DNA of 64,000 bases from Pseudomonas sp. FP2335 (GTDB lineage Bacteria; Pseudomonadota; Gammaproteobacteria; Pseudomonadales; Pseudomonadaceae): positions 5,143,501 to 5,207,500 of the forward strand of contig NZ_CP117437.1 in assembly GCF_030687535.1 (NCBI RefSeq), in the 5' to 3' direction. Under the pieces are notes generated by a model. That model ran no database searches, had not been told where the DNA came from, and worked only from the letters and a program-made list of their open reading frames with translations. Shown in pieces: positions 26,495 through 34,759 of this stretch. The position numbers and the translations under genes were made by a program. Position 1 is the first letter of the stretch. Every line of letters starts with the position of its first letter.

Positions 26495-27370
26495 ATGAAA
26501 CGCAAGCAATCCATCGAGCAAGTGCGCTGGGACCTGGCACTTCGCTATCGCCTCATCGAGACCGTCGCCTGGTGGGAAGGCCGGCTGACCACGGGGCACT
26601 TGATGCAGAGCTTTGGCATCAGCCGCCAGCAGGCCTCCAAGGACATCAACACCTACATCAATGAACATGCGCCCCGAAACTTGACATATGACAAGCAGCT
26701 GAAGGGCTACGTACCGAGCAAACACTTCAAGCCGCGGTTCATCGAGGACAGCGCCAGTGCCTATTTGCACCTGCTGTACCAGAACAATGAACGGGCGCCG
26801 CACATCGATGGGCTGGCCCTGGCCTACGCCCACACCAAGGTGCTGGAAGTGCCCGACCGGCCAATCCGTCCGGAAATCCTGCGGCCGTTGCTCAAGGCCT
26901 GTCGCGACGGTTTGCGCCTGGAGACCGAGTACGTTTCGTTCAACACGCCAAACGTGGAAATCCGCCTGATCGCCCCGCACACCCTGGTGTACACCGGCAT
27001 GCGCTGGCACGTGCGCGCCTATTGCGAGAAGAACCGCCAGTACCGTGACTTTGTGCTGAGCCGCCTGCGCGGCGAGCCGGAGTTGCTCGACGCGTCAGCG
27101 TACACACGCGAGCAAGATGACGACTGGAACACCGAAGTGCCGATCATCTTCGCCCCTGACAGCCGCTTGAACACTGCGCAGCAGGCGATCATCGAAACCG
27201 ACTTCGGCATGACCGATGGGCAACTGGTGGTCGCCAGCCGCAAGGCGTTGGTGCGGTACGTGTTGCGCCGCTATCAGATCGACCCGCGAAACCTGGCCAC
27301 CACGCCAGAGGCGCAGCAGATTGTGGTCAGCAACCTCAAAGAGCTGCGGCCGTGGCTTACGTTTGATTGA
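26495..27370 (+). CDS. WYL-domain transcriptional regulator of the BrxR/CapW type
   Basis: A 291-residue protein in three parts. An N-terminal winged helix (RLIETVAWWEGRLTTGHLMQSFGISRQQASKDINTYI, about 17-60) precedes a connector with the family-typical NLTYDKQLKGYVPSKHFKPRFI. A WYL ligand-sensing domain (LETEYVSFNTPNVEIRLIAPHTLVYTGMRWHVRAYCEKNRQYRDFVLSRL, about 140-190) and a C-terminal WCX-like extension follow. This arrangement is that of BrxR/CapW repressors that control phage-defence genes, probably by sensing a nucleic-acid or nucleotide ligand. It runs convergently toward the unknown gene ending at 27405. Confidence 0.85.
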   Translation: MKRKQSIEQVRWDLALRYRLIETVAWWEGRLTTGHLMQSFGISRQQASKDINTYINEHAPRNLTYDKQLKGYVPSKHFKPRFIEDSASAYLHLLYQNNERAPHIDGLALAYAHTKVLEVPDRPIRPEILRPLLKACRDGLRLETEYVSFNTPNVEIRLIAPHTLVYTGMRWHVRAYCEKNRQYRDFVLSRLRGEPELLDASAYTREQDDDWNTEVPIIFAPDSRLNTAQQAIIETDFGMTDGQLVVASRKALVRYVLRRYQIDPRNLATTPEAQQIVVSNLKELRPWLTFD

Positions 27371-27404
27371 GGGCTGCGCGCAAACGTCGAGGCGATAGAA
27401 CGCC

Positions 27405-28862
27405 TCAGGCGTCGAGGTCGCAATCACCGAAGAACCGCTCGAACAGCGGCGTAGGCAGGTATTGCGCGTTGAGCAGGCCAAAGTGCTGGCCGACGTTGCG
27501 GCCCAGGTGCATCAGGGTGTTTGCGGTATCGGGCGTACCGGCATAACCCGCGCTCACGATAGATGCGACGCGTGCCTTGCCAGTTGTTTCACGCTGGTAC
27601 GCCCGCCCCGTGATCAACACATCGACCAGGCACACACTGACCCGTTCATCCCCCAAGGCAAAGGGTTCCAGCACCTCGCTCGCAAGGGCTGCACGCAAGC
27701 CGTCCTCACCACCTGCCACGATCCGTTCAAGCACTTCAAGCGAGCAGTCGAAGAGGTCGAACTCCTGCATGGAAAACGCAAAGCAGTAACCCTGCGCGGT
27801 CCCGCGAGAGATAGAGCGATGGGTCGACAGCCAATCAACGAACGGTGCTTTTTCCGGTTCGCCGCCGTTGCGGTAATACTCCAGGTAGTCCTTGATAGCC
27901 TGATCGAACGTGTTCCCCGTCGGCACCCACCCCGTGCTGTCAGCTTTACGCGCCTTCTGACCTGCAACCGGCACGACAACCTGCGGCGCCAGTCCAAAAC
28001 AACGCAAGTCATACCCCAACACAAACAGGCTGGCCTCAAACGCATGGCAGCGCGCGGGCAACGCCCCTTGGTCGGCGAACCAGTTCGTACGCCCCAGCAG
28101 CTCTCGGATGATCCATCCCAGGCGCACCTGCGAGCGGGCCCAGGTTTCATAGCTGATCGACGAAAACTGCCGCGCCGCCAACCCGTTCACAAACGCGCCC
28201 GGGTTGCGCAATTGGCTGCCACGGGCACCACCGGAGGGAAACGCCAGCAACGGTTTGCCGCCGCCGCTCCACTGTTGGCGAAACAACGAATACAACATCC
28301 CCATCGCCGCCCCCACACGGCTGTCATAAATCGGCGACCCCGACGCATCCAGCAGGGCATGGATCTTGGTCAGGCCCGCATCAAAACGCTGGACGCTGCT
28401 GGCGTTGAGGTCATCCAGGTCCTGCTCACCGTCGAGCGCTATCAGCCCGGCCATCTTGCGCAAATACGCCGACAATTCCCCGTTGGTCGCCAATCGCTGC
28501 AAAAACGGAATGGCCCCGCGTACCCCGCCCCAACGCAGCACCTGCAAGCAGGCTTGCAGCGCTTGCGGCTCGTCACCCGCGTCGACTGCGCGTTTAAGCC
28601 AAGCGCCCAACTGTCCAAGGGACTGCCGGGTCTGCACCCAGCTCTGCGAATTGACGCTCTGCTGGTGGGCATCCTGCCAGCTGGCCTTCCAGCGGTAGTG
28701 CCCGATCACCTGCTCGAAGCCCTGCACCTGAGCAATCAAGCCACCGGGCACAAACTTGCTGGCCTTGAAGTTCAGGTTGAAGGTCAGCGTCGGCAAATTG
28801 GCCTGCAACCATTCAACAAACGACGCGACTTCAGGTTGTGTCAGGAACTGTTCACGCTTCAT
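27405..28862 (-). CDS. 485-residue protein of unknown function next to the WYL regulator
   Basis: I do not recognise this protein. It is soluble, without a signal peptide or membrane segment. Visible conserved-looking motifs: GSPIYDSRVGAAMGMLYSLFRQQW near the middle, YLEYYRNGGEPEKAPFVDWL, and a C-terminal GTPDTANTLMHLGRNVGQHFGLLNAQYLPTPLFERFFGDCDLDA. The start at ATG 28862 is used because the 12 upstream codons have no ribosome site. A long antisense frame covers the whole gene but shows no family features. Its promoter region shares an 11-base motif with the BrxR/CapW-type regulator gene, which suggests common control. A nuclease- or defence-related role is possible but unsupported by a recognised active site. 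Confidence 0.75.
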   Translation of the reverse strand: MKREQFLTQPEVASFVEWLQANLPTLTFNLNFKASKFVPGGLIAQVQGFEQVIGHYRWKASWQDAHQQSVNSQSWVQTRQSLGQLGAWLKRAVDAGDEPQALQACLQVLRWGGVRGAIPFLQRLATNGELSAYLRKMAGLIALDGEQDLDDLNASSVQRFDAGLTKIHALLDASGSPIYDSRVGAAMGMLYSLFRQQWSGGGKPLLAFPSGGARGSQLRNPGAFVNGLAARQFSSISYETWARSQVRLGWIIRELLGRTNWFADQGALPARCHAFEASLFVLGYDLRCFGLAPQVVVPVAGQKARKADSTGWVPTGNTFDQAIKDYLEYYRNGGEPEKAPFVDWLSTHRSISRGTAQGYCFAFSMQEFDLFDCSLEVLERIVAGGEDGLRAALASEVLEPFALGDERVSVCLVDVLITGRAYQRETTGKARVASIVSAGYAGTPDTANTLMHLGRNVGQHFGLLNAQYLPTPLFERFFGDCDLDA

Positions 28863-28937
28863 GCAGACTGCCTTATGGCTGATATTGAATCGCCACACCC
28901 TAAGTAAAACAGCAGGTCGCGTCCACGTTGTGCGTTC

Positions 28938-28948
28938 ATACAGGTAAA
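28938..28948 (-). promoter_or_regulatory. copy of the ATACAGGTAAA motif upstream of the unknown gene
   Basis: This 11-mer is identical to 26461-26471. Read in the direction of the gene it is TTTACCTGTAT, about 76 bases before the start codon. It could be a site for the WYL regulator. Confidence 0.35.
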
Positions 28949-29068
28949 CAAAAAGAGCAGGTCGTGAAACTCAATCGCGATGGGGCACGAACTTCGGTAT
29001 AGGTTGGTTCCGCACGCACTTCCCATTACCCTAGCGCCCTCTATCAGACAACCGGAAGTCCGATACCC

Positions 29069-30094
29069 GTGTTCAAGCCCCTTGCTGTCCTGACCCTCGC
29101 CTGCACCCCTTTGCTCGCCACTGCCGCCGACCTGGCCGGCGTGTGGACCGGCACCCTGGGCAAGTCCGCGATCACCGCGTGTTTCAACGGCGCCCACGGC
29201 GCCAATGGCAGCTACTACTACCAGCGTATCCTCAGCCCGATTCAGTTGACCCAGGCCAACGCGAGCGAGCCCTGGGTAGAAGACGGGCAAACCGGGTTCT
29301 GGCAGTTGGACGACCCTCACGGCGACACACTCACCGGCACCTGGAGCAAGGCCATAGGCGGCAAAGGCCTGGCATTGCGCCTAAAACGTGCGGACGCGGA
29401 GGGTTGCGCCAGCGACAGTTACAACAACCCGCTCGAAGCGTCGCCGCCGCCGGTAACGGTGGAAAAGAAGACCTTCAACGAACACGCCTATCAGGTCAAA
29501 ACCCAGGGCGGGCAAGTCACCCTGAGTCTCGACGGCGACGGCCCGGCCATCAGCAAGATCAACGCAGACCTCGCGCGCATGGCCATCAGCCCCGAAGGCC
29601 AGGCGCAGTTCTACCGAGAGCGCCGCAACGCCCTGGACCAGAGCGGCGGCACCTACACCAGTGAGATCACGGTGGAGCCGTTCTACTGGTCCTCGCAGTG
29701 GATCACCGTGCGGTTCTACCACTGGGCGGCAGGCTACGGCCGTGGCGGCATCAGTTGGGGCCTGCACAGCTGGAACCTGCACACCGGCGAGAGCGTCGAC
29801 CCGTGGACATGGCTCGGCGGCCAGGCGCAGTGGGACAGCCCCTACTCCGGCCAAGTCCAGCTGCCGGCCACGTTCAGCGCCTGGCTGGCCAAACAAACCA
29901 GCGTCGACGAAGGCTGCCCGGCGGTCACCAGTTACTCCACCTTCGACTTGAGCTTCAACACCGAGGGCCTGCAACTCTCCACCCCCGCCCAAGGCGACGG
30001 TTGTGACAACGAGTTGAGCTTCACCTGGGAGCAACTGGCGCCGGTCCTGACGGCACAAGGTAAAGCGGCACTACCGAGCTTGCAGGCACCGTAA
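29069..30094 (+). CDS. exported protein of unknown function
   Basis: A 341-residue protein with a signal peptide (MFKPLAVLTLACTPLLATAADL; GTG start at 29069 after a GGAAG site). The mature part starts with a lipocalin-like or adhesin-like beta segment (GVWTGTLGKSAITACFN) and has a later domain with FYWSSQWITVRFYHWAAGYGRGG and paired cysteines. Probably periplasmic. No family is recognised with confidence. Confidence 0.7.
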   Translation: MFKPLAVLTLACTPLLATAADLAGVWTGTLGKSAITACFNGAHGANGSYYYQRILSPIQLTQANASEPWVEDGQTGFWQLDDPHGDTLTGTWSKAIGGKGLALRLKRADAEGCASDSYNNPLEASPPPVTVEKKTFNEHAYQVKTQGGQVTLSLDGDGPAISKINADLARMAISPEGQAQFYRERRNALDQSGGTYTSEITVEPFYWSSQWITVRFYHWAAGYGRGGISWGLHSWNLHTGESVDPWTWLGGQAQWDSPYSGQVQLPATFSAWLAKQTSVDEGCPAVTSYSTFDLSFNTEGLQLSTPAQGDGCDNELSFTWEQLAPVLTAQGKAALPSLQAP

Positions 30095-30215
30095 GAGACT
30101 TGGGCGTAGAAAAATCCCGCGCTCATTCACGAAATATTCAGAATCGCCGACCGATACTAGCCCATTGCAATGACCGCTCCCCCCGAGCGCTCCCTCGCCC
30201 TGGTAGCCAGAATCC

Positions 30216-31649
30216 ATGACGCGTCCTGTTCCTCTGCTGCTCCTGCTTGTTGCCCTGTTGTTCTTCTTTGCCCTTGGCAGCCACGAACTGCAAGGTTCTA
30301 CCGAAGCCCGCGTCGCCGGGATCGCAATGGCCATGCACCTGGACAACAACTGGGTCGTGCCGCAACTGTTTCGCGAACCCTTCCTGGAAAAACCGCCCCT
30401 GAGCCTGTGGCTCGACGCCGGGGCGATTCGCCTGTTCGGCGGCACCACCTGGGCGGTACGCCTGGCCTCGGCATTTGCCGGTTTGTTCAGCGTGATGCTG
30501 TTCTACGGGATGCTGCGCAAGTTCGGCCGCCCGCAGACCCTGGCGTTCAGCGCCGCGCTGATCCTTGCGACCATGGCCAGTTACTGGAGCAACGTACGCG
30601 GCGTGGGTGAAGACTCGCTGCTCAGCCTCGGCGTCACCACCGCGCTGCTGGGGTTCTACCAGGCGATGCGTCCTGAGAACCAAGGCTCCAAGTCCGGCGC
30701 CTGGGCGCTGTTTACCCTCGGCATGGTGATCGCCACCCTGAGTAAAGGCGTGCTGGGCCTGGCGATGCCGGGCATCGTGATCTTCGTGTATCTGGTCGTT
30801 ACAAGCGTGATCGACAAACGCCTGCGCATCGGCGACTGGCTCAAGCCCGGGCTGTTCACCTTGCTGGCGTTGGTGCCGCTGCTGATCTGGCTGGGGTTCC
30901 TGTTTCAACGTGGCGGTATGCAGGCCGTCGGCGAAGTGCTGTGGACCAACAGCGTCGGGCGCTTCAGCGGTTCGTTCGTCGAGGCTGGGCACTACGAACC
31001 GTTCTACTACTACCTTGCCAAGCTGCCCGAAGCCTTTCTGCCGTGGAATATCCTGGTGTACCTGGGCCTGTGGCACTTGCGTAAGAGCCTGGCACGCAAT
31101 CGCTACTTGCTGTTTTTTTGCATCTGGCTGGTGGCGCAATTCACCCTGCTGACGCTGGCTTCGAGCAAGCGCACCGTGTACCTGATGTCGCTCACGCCAG
31201 CCGCCGCGGTGCTCGCGGCAGAATATGCGCGGGTGCTGCTGGACCGCCTGAAAGACCGCAAGCCCGCACTCTACCGCTACCATCGGCAGGTGATCGGCGG
31301 CGTGTTCGCCGTACTGATTGCCAGCTATATGAGCGCTGCATTCGTGTTCGCGCCCAAGGCCGACAAGCGCGAGTCATTCGTGCCGGTGATCAGCCAGCTC
31401 CAGGCGCTGCAAGCAGAAGGTCGAGAAGTGGCGATGTTTCAGCCCAACGAGCGGATTGCCGGCGCCGGGGTTTTTTATATGCAGGGCTATGTGCCGCTCC
31501 TGCAAACCGAGGCCGAGTTGCAGGCATTCCTCAGCGCCAAACCCGGCAACGTTGCGTTGACGGATCAAACCAGTGTGCTGAAGGAACCGGTGAAGGTCAT
31601 CAAGGAGATGGCGATCAGTCGCAAGCCTTACTACTTCATAGAGCAGTAA
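30216..31649 (+). CDS. ArnT/PMT-family (GT39-like) membrane glycosyltransferase
   Basis: A 477-residue polytopic membrane protein. The N-terminal region shows the GT-C family pattern of acidic residues in the first periplasmic loop (GSTEARVAG..M....NWVVPQLFREPFLEKPPLSLWL), then about ten hydrophobic helices. Relatives transfer sugars such as aminoarabinose from polyprenyl carriers to lipid A or other envelope acceptors. It stands alone, not in an arn operon, so donor and acceptor are not defined here. Confidence 0.85.
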   Translation: MTRPVPLLLLLVALLFFFALGSHELQGSTEARVAGIAMAMHLDNNWVVPQLFREPFLEKPPLSLWLDAGAIRLFGGTTWAVRLASAFAGLFSVMLFYGMLRKFGRPQTLAFSAALILATMASYWSNVRGVGEDSLLSLGVTTALLGFYQAMRPENQGSKSGAWALFTLGMVIATLSKGVLGLAMPGIVIFVYLVVTSVIDKRLRIGDWLKPGLFTLLALVPLLIWLGFLFQRGGMQAVGEVLWTNSVGRFSGSFVEAGHYEPFYYYLAKLPEAFLPWNILVYLGLWHLRKSLARNRYLLFFCIWLVAQFTLLTLASSKRTVYLMSLTPAAAVLAAEYARVLLDRLKDRKPALYRYHRQVIGGVFAVLIASYMSAAFVFAPKADKRESFVPVISQLQALQAEGREVAMFQPNERIAGAGVFYMQGYVPLLQTEAELQAFLSAKPGNVALTDQTSVLKEPVKVIKEMAISRKPYYFIEQ

Positions 31650-31664
31650 GGCCTGCGTGGGGGA

Positions 31665-32153
31665 TCAGTGCTTGGTCAGCTTGTCCAGGTAACCCATGGC
31701 AAACGCCGAGACGACGAAGGTCATGTGAATGATCACGTACCACATCAGGTGTTGTGGATCGACGTTCTTGGCGTCCATGAAGATGCGCAGCAAGTGGATG
31801 GAGGAAATCGCCACGATGGACGCCGCCACTTTCATCTTCAGCGAGGAAGAGTCCATGGTGCCCAGCCAGTTGAGCTTTTCCTTGTTGTCATCGATGTCCA
31901 GTTGCGAGACAAAGTTCTCGTAGCCGGAGATCATCACCATCACCAGCAAACCACCGACCAGCGCCATGTCGATCAACGACAGCAGCAGCAGGATGACGTC
32001 GGCTTCCAACATGGTGAACACGTTGGGCAGCACGTGGATGATTTCCTGGAAGAACTTCAGCGCCAGGATCAGCAAGCCCAGGGACAACCCCAGGTAAATC
32101 GGCGCCAGCAGCCAGCGTGAGGCGTACATAGTATTTTCGATAAAGCGTTCCAT
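31665..32153 (-). CDS. UPF0114 (YqhA-like) inner-membrane protein
   Basis: A 162-residue protein with about four membrane helices and the family's typical sequence ([72 protein letters not shown]). It belongs to the TIGR00645 family; the function is not established. It converges with the glycosyltransferase gene with 15 bases between the stops. Confidence 0.9.
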   Translation of the reverse strand: MERFIENTMYASRWLLAPIYLGLSLGLLILALKFFQEIIHVLPNVFTMLEADVILLLLSLIDMALVGGLLVMVMISGYENFVSQLDIDDNKEKLNWLGTMDSSSLKMKVAASIVAISSIHLLRIFMDAKNVDPQHLMWYVIIHMTFVVSAFAMGYLDKLTKH

Positions 32154-32315
32154 GGGATCTCACACAGCGTGGCTAAAAATGGCGGCGATTATACCAGCCG
32201 CTGTCAAACACCTGTAACCGCGAGAAAACTGACCTGGCCGGCACTTGTAAGAGAATTTTTCTGCTAGTGTCGAGGCCATTAAATCGGCTCGATGATGTCG
32301 GACAGGAAGACTCAG

Positions 32316-34139
32316 ATGATGGATGTGCGATCCCCTTTGGCCAACATCGGCCTGTGTGCGGCGTTGCTGATGGCCAGCGGCTGCTCCCCCAAAGATGAGC
32401 AGAAGCAGGCCACCCTCGAAGAGAAAACCGCGAAGTTCGAGCAATCCCTCGACAGCATCCAGGACCCCAAACTGCGCGACGCCATCGCCGACCTTGGCGG
32501 CTCGCTGCTGTTGCTGGAACGGGCGCGGGTCAAACTCGCCGACAAACCCGTCGAAGCCGAATACGGTGAAAACTCCCTCGCCCTGCTAACGCATTACCCT
32601 ACGCCCCAGGCGCTGGTGGACACCTATATCAACGGCCTTTTCGTACTGCGCAAAGCCTCGCATTCCGACTACCTGACGGATCTGCAGCCGGTCTTCCCGT
32701 TCAGCTTCAATGCCCCGGACCAATTCCCCTTCCCCCATGGGCTGGAATGGCAGTCGGTCACGCTGAGCAACAACAAAGTCATCCCATTCCAGCCGGAATG
32801 GTCGGAAACCGACCCTGGCATCCAGTTGAGCCCCAGCAGTTCCAACCTGACCAACCCCGATGATCTGACAGTAACCTACCCGTTCATCGAAGGCGTCGAG
32901 ACGGAAAACAAAAGCCAGCCACAGCCCGTCAGCCTCAAGGGCACGGTAGAAGTGGTCGCGCCGGGCAAGCTGCTGAACTTCGAGCTGTCGAAACAGGACG
33001 TCGGCCGCACCCGCACCGACGGCACTGTGAGCCTCAAGCTGTTGTTACTGGAAAAGAACTACGCCGAAATCGAGATGACCAACAGCGCGCCACTCGCCGC
33101 AGAAGTGGGCGACGAATCGCCCAACCCATTGCTGGTACAAGCGCAAGACAGCACCGGGCAATTCCTCACGCGTTCGGGTTCGATCAACGAAAGCGCAGCG
33201 CAGGTGGCGTTCTACGAGAAACAACTGGCCGAGATGCAAAAGCAGACGGCCTGGTCGGATGCGTTCGAGAAAAAACTCGTCGATGAGCAGAAAGCCTTCG
33301 AACACAAACAAACCAGCCACTACGCCAAAGTCTATTTCAATGGCGTGATCGACAAGCTACACGTCAACGTGCTGGATTTCTCCACCGCCACGCTCACCCG
33401 CAAAGACCTTGATCTACCAGTGCTGCGCTTCGACAAGAACAGCCTGCAGAAAACCGTGCAAGCCTTGCCGATGCCGGTCACGGTGTATGACGACGGCGCC
33501 GCCGGTTGGCTCAAAGACGCGAGCATGACCGAAGACCAGCTGAAAAACAGCGTCACCATCAGCCAGTCGACCGAAGACGCGAGTGCCGCCCATATCGTGT
33601 TCGACCACCCGTTCACCTTCAATGACGACCTGGTCGGCGCCGAGCGCAACAGCAGCGAATCGCCGATTACCTTCTTCACCGCCGATGACAAGGGCGAGCG
33701 CGGTGAGCCGATCGAGTTGCCGACCGAAGCCTTCGAGCTGAACCCGGCACGCGGCACGCTGACCTACGACCTCAACCTGTTCCCGGAAAACCCGGCGTTT
33801 GTGGTGGGCTCGGTGCCGCTGTTCCTCGCCACCATCGACAAAGCCACGATTGATGTCGCCAAGCTGCCCAAGGGCCTGTCGCTCAAGGACAACGCGCTGA
33901 TTGTCGACCAGAAGGAATTCCCCGCCGACAGCTGGCGCTTTTATGCCAAGGACGCCAGTGGCAACTACCTCAAGGAAATTCTCGGTGTGAGCCACCGCGC
34001 CGAGGAATTCGGCACGGCGATGTTTGACGTGCACTATTTCTACGGCCAGCCAACCACCCTGGAAAGCTACCAGCGCACTGACCTGAGCACCGTGCAATAC
34101 GGTTTCGAGGTCAAGCTGGACAAGCCCGAGAGCAAATAG
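32316..34139 (+). CDS. large putative lipoprotein of unknown function
   Basis: A 607-residue protein with a lipoprotein signal (LANIGLCAALLMASGCSPKDEQ; Cys in ASGC), so it is probably anchored in the outer or inner membrane facing the periplasm. A coiled-coil stretch follows the lipid site (QKQATLEEKTAKFEQSLDSIQD). The rest is a mix of beta-rich and helical segments without a recognised domain. ATG 32316 follows AGGAAG at the right distance; an ATG 8 codons upstream lacks a site. Confidence 0.75.
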   Translation: MMDVRSPLANIGLCAALLMASGCSPKDEQKQATLEEKTAKFEQSLDSIQDPKLRDAIADLGGSLLLLERARVKLADKPVEAEYGENSLALLTHYPTPQALVDTYINGLFVLRKASHSDYLTDLQPVFPFSFNAPDQFPFPHGLEWQSVTLSNNKVIPFQPEWSETDPGIQLSPSSSNLTNPDDLTVTYPFIEGVETENKSQPQPVSLKGTVEVVAPGKLLNFELSKQDVGRTRTDGTVSLKLLLLEKNYAEIEMTNSAPLAAEVGDESPNPLLVQAQDSTGQFLTRSGSINESAAQVAFYEKQLAEMQKQTAWSDAFEKKLVDEQKAFEHKQTSHYAKVYFNGVIDKLHVNVLDFSTATLTRKDLDLPVLRFDKNSLQKTVQALPMPVTVYDDGAAGWLKDASMTEDQLKNSVTISQSTEDASAAHIVFDHPFTFNDDLVGAERNSSESPITFFTADDKGERGEPIELPTEAFELNPARGTLTYDLNLFPENPAFVVGSVPLFLATIDKATIDVAKLPKGLSLKDNALIVDQKEFPADSWRFYAKDASGNYLKEILGVSHRAEEFGTAMFDVHYFYGQPTTLESYQRTDLSTVQYGFEVKLDKPESK

Positions 34140-34142
34140 CGC

Positions 34143-34451
34143 TCAGTGCTGGGTGTCGCCATTGAGCTGTCGCAGATGGGCCTGCATGTGCAGGCTCCAG
34201 ATCTGCGGGTCGCCCGCCTTCTCATAGCCATGGGAAGTGAGGCTGTCGACGATTGATTCCAGCATGCTTTCCGCCACAAAAGGCCCATGGAACGGGCCTT
34301 GGGACTTGATGGTGGACGGCTGCTCACCGGTCATTCCGGCGGCAAACAACAAGGTCCACAGCCCGTTATCCCCCGCGAGAGGGCGAATGGAGCATTCGAT
34401 ACGGGTGACCAGGCCAAAACACTGGCGGGTAAGGCAAAGGTTGCGCGACAT
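34143..34451 (-). CDS. small conserved hypothetical protein
   Basis: A 102-residue protein without signal peptide or membrane segment (MSRNLCLTRQCFGLVTRIEC...VDSLTSHGYEKAGDPQIWSLHMQAHLRQLNGD). It converges on the lipoprotein gene with 3 bases between the stops, which supports it as a real gene. No family recognised. Confidence 0.6.
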   Translation of the reverse strand: MSRNLCLTRQCFGLVTRIECSIRPLAGDNGLWTLLFAAGMTGEQPSTIKSQGPFHGPFVAESMLESIVDSLTSHGYEKAGDPQIWSLHMQAHLRQLNGDTQH

Positions 34452-34622
34452 GGCGGCGACCCTCGTTAGATCGGCGTTCAGCCTCGATCACACACGGCGA
34501 GGCTGTTTCTATCCTGCGACTCCTGTAGAAATCCCTTGAGCAGAGAATAGAATAAAATCGCTACAAACCAAGACCGTAGAGACCAACGGCCATCACCCCC
34601 CCTCCACCGCCAATTTTATGAC

Positions 34623-34756
34623 TGTAGTGAGCGGGCTTGCCCCGCGCCGGATGGCGAAGCCGCCCCAAACGGAACGCCGCGGTGTTTCAGACAGACCGCG
34701 GCGTATGGATTTGGGGCGGCTTCGCCACCCGGCGCGGGGCTTGCCCGCTCACTACA
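34623..34756. repeat. 134-base nested inverted repeat (REP/REPIN-like) at the end of the Lon-type gene
   Basis: The outer arms (from TGTAGTGAGCGGGCTTGC at 34623 to the matching GCAAGCCCGCTCACTACA end at 34756) pair over about 44 bases and contain GGCGAAGCCGCCCC. An inner pair CGCCGCGGT/ACCGCGGCG forms a second hairpin. It lies 3 bases from the stop codon of the Lon-type gene and can act as a terminator or mRNA stabiliser for it. Most of the intergenic space between 34452 and 34759 is this element. Confidence 0.75.
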
Positions 34757-34759
34757 ACG

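Noticed and set aside
27462..28907. 481-codon open frame antisense to the unknown 485-residue gene
   Set aside because: Its translation is rich in Arg, His, Pro and Gln without domain features, as expected for a GC-rich antisense shadow. The minus-strand frame has a normal protein composition and a proper start.
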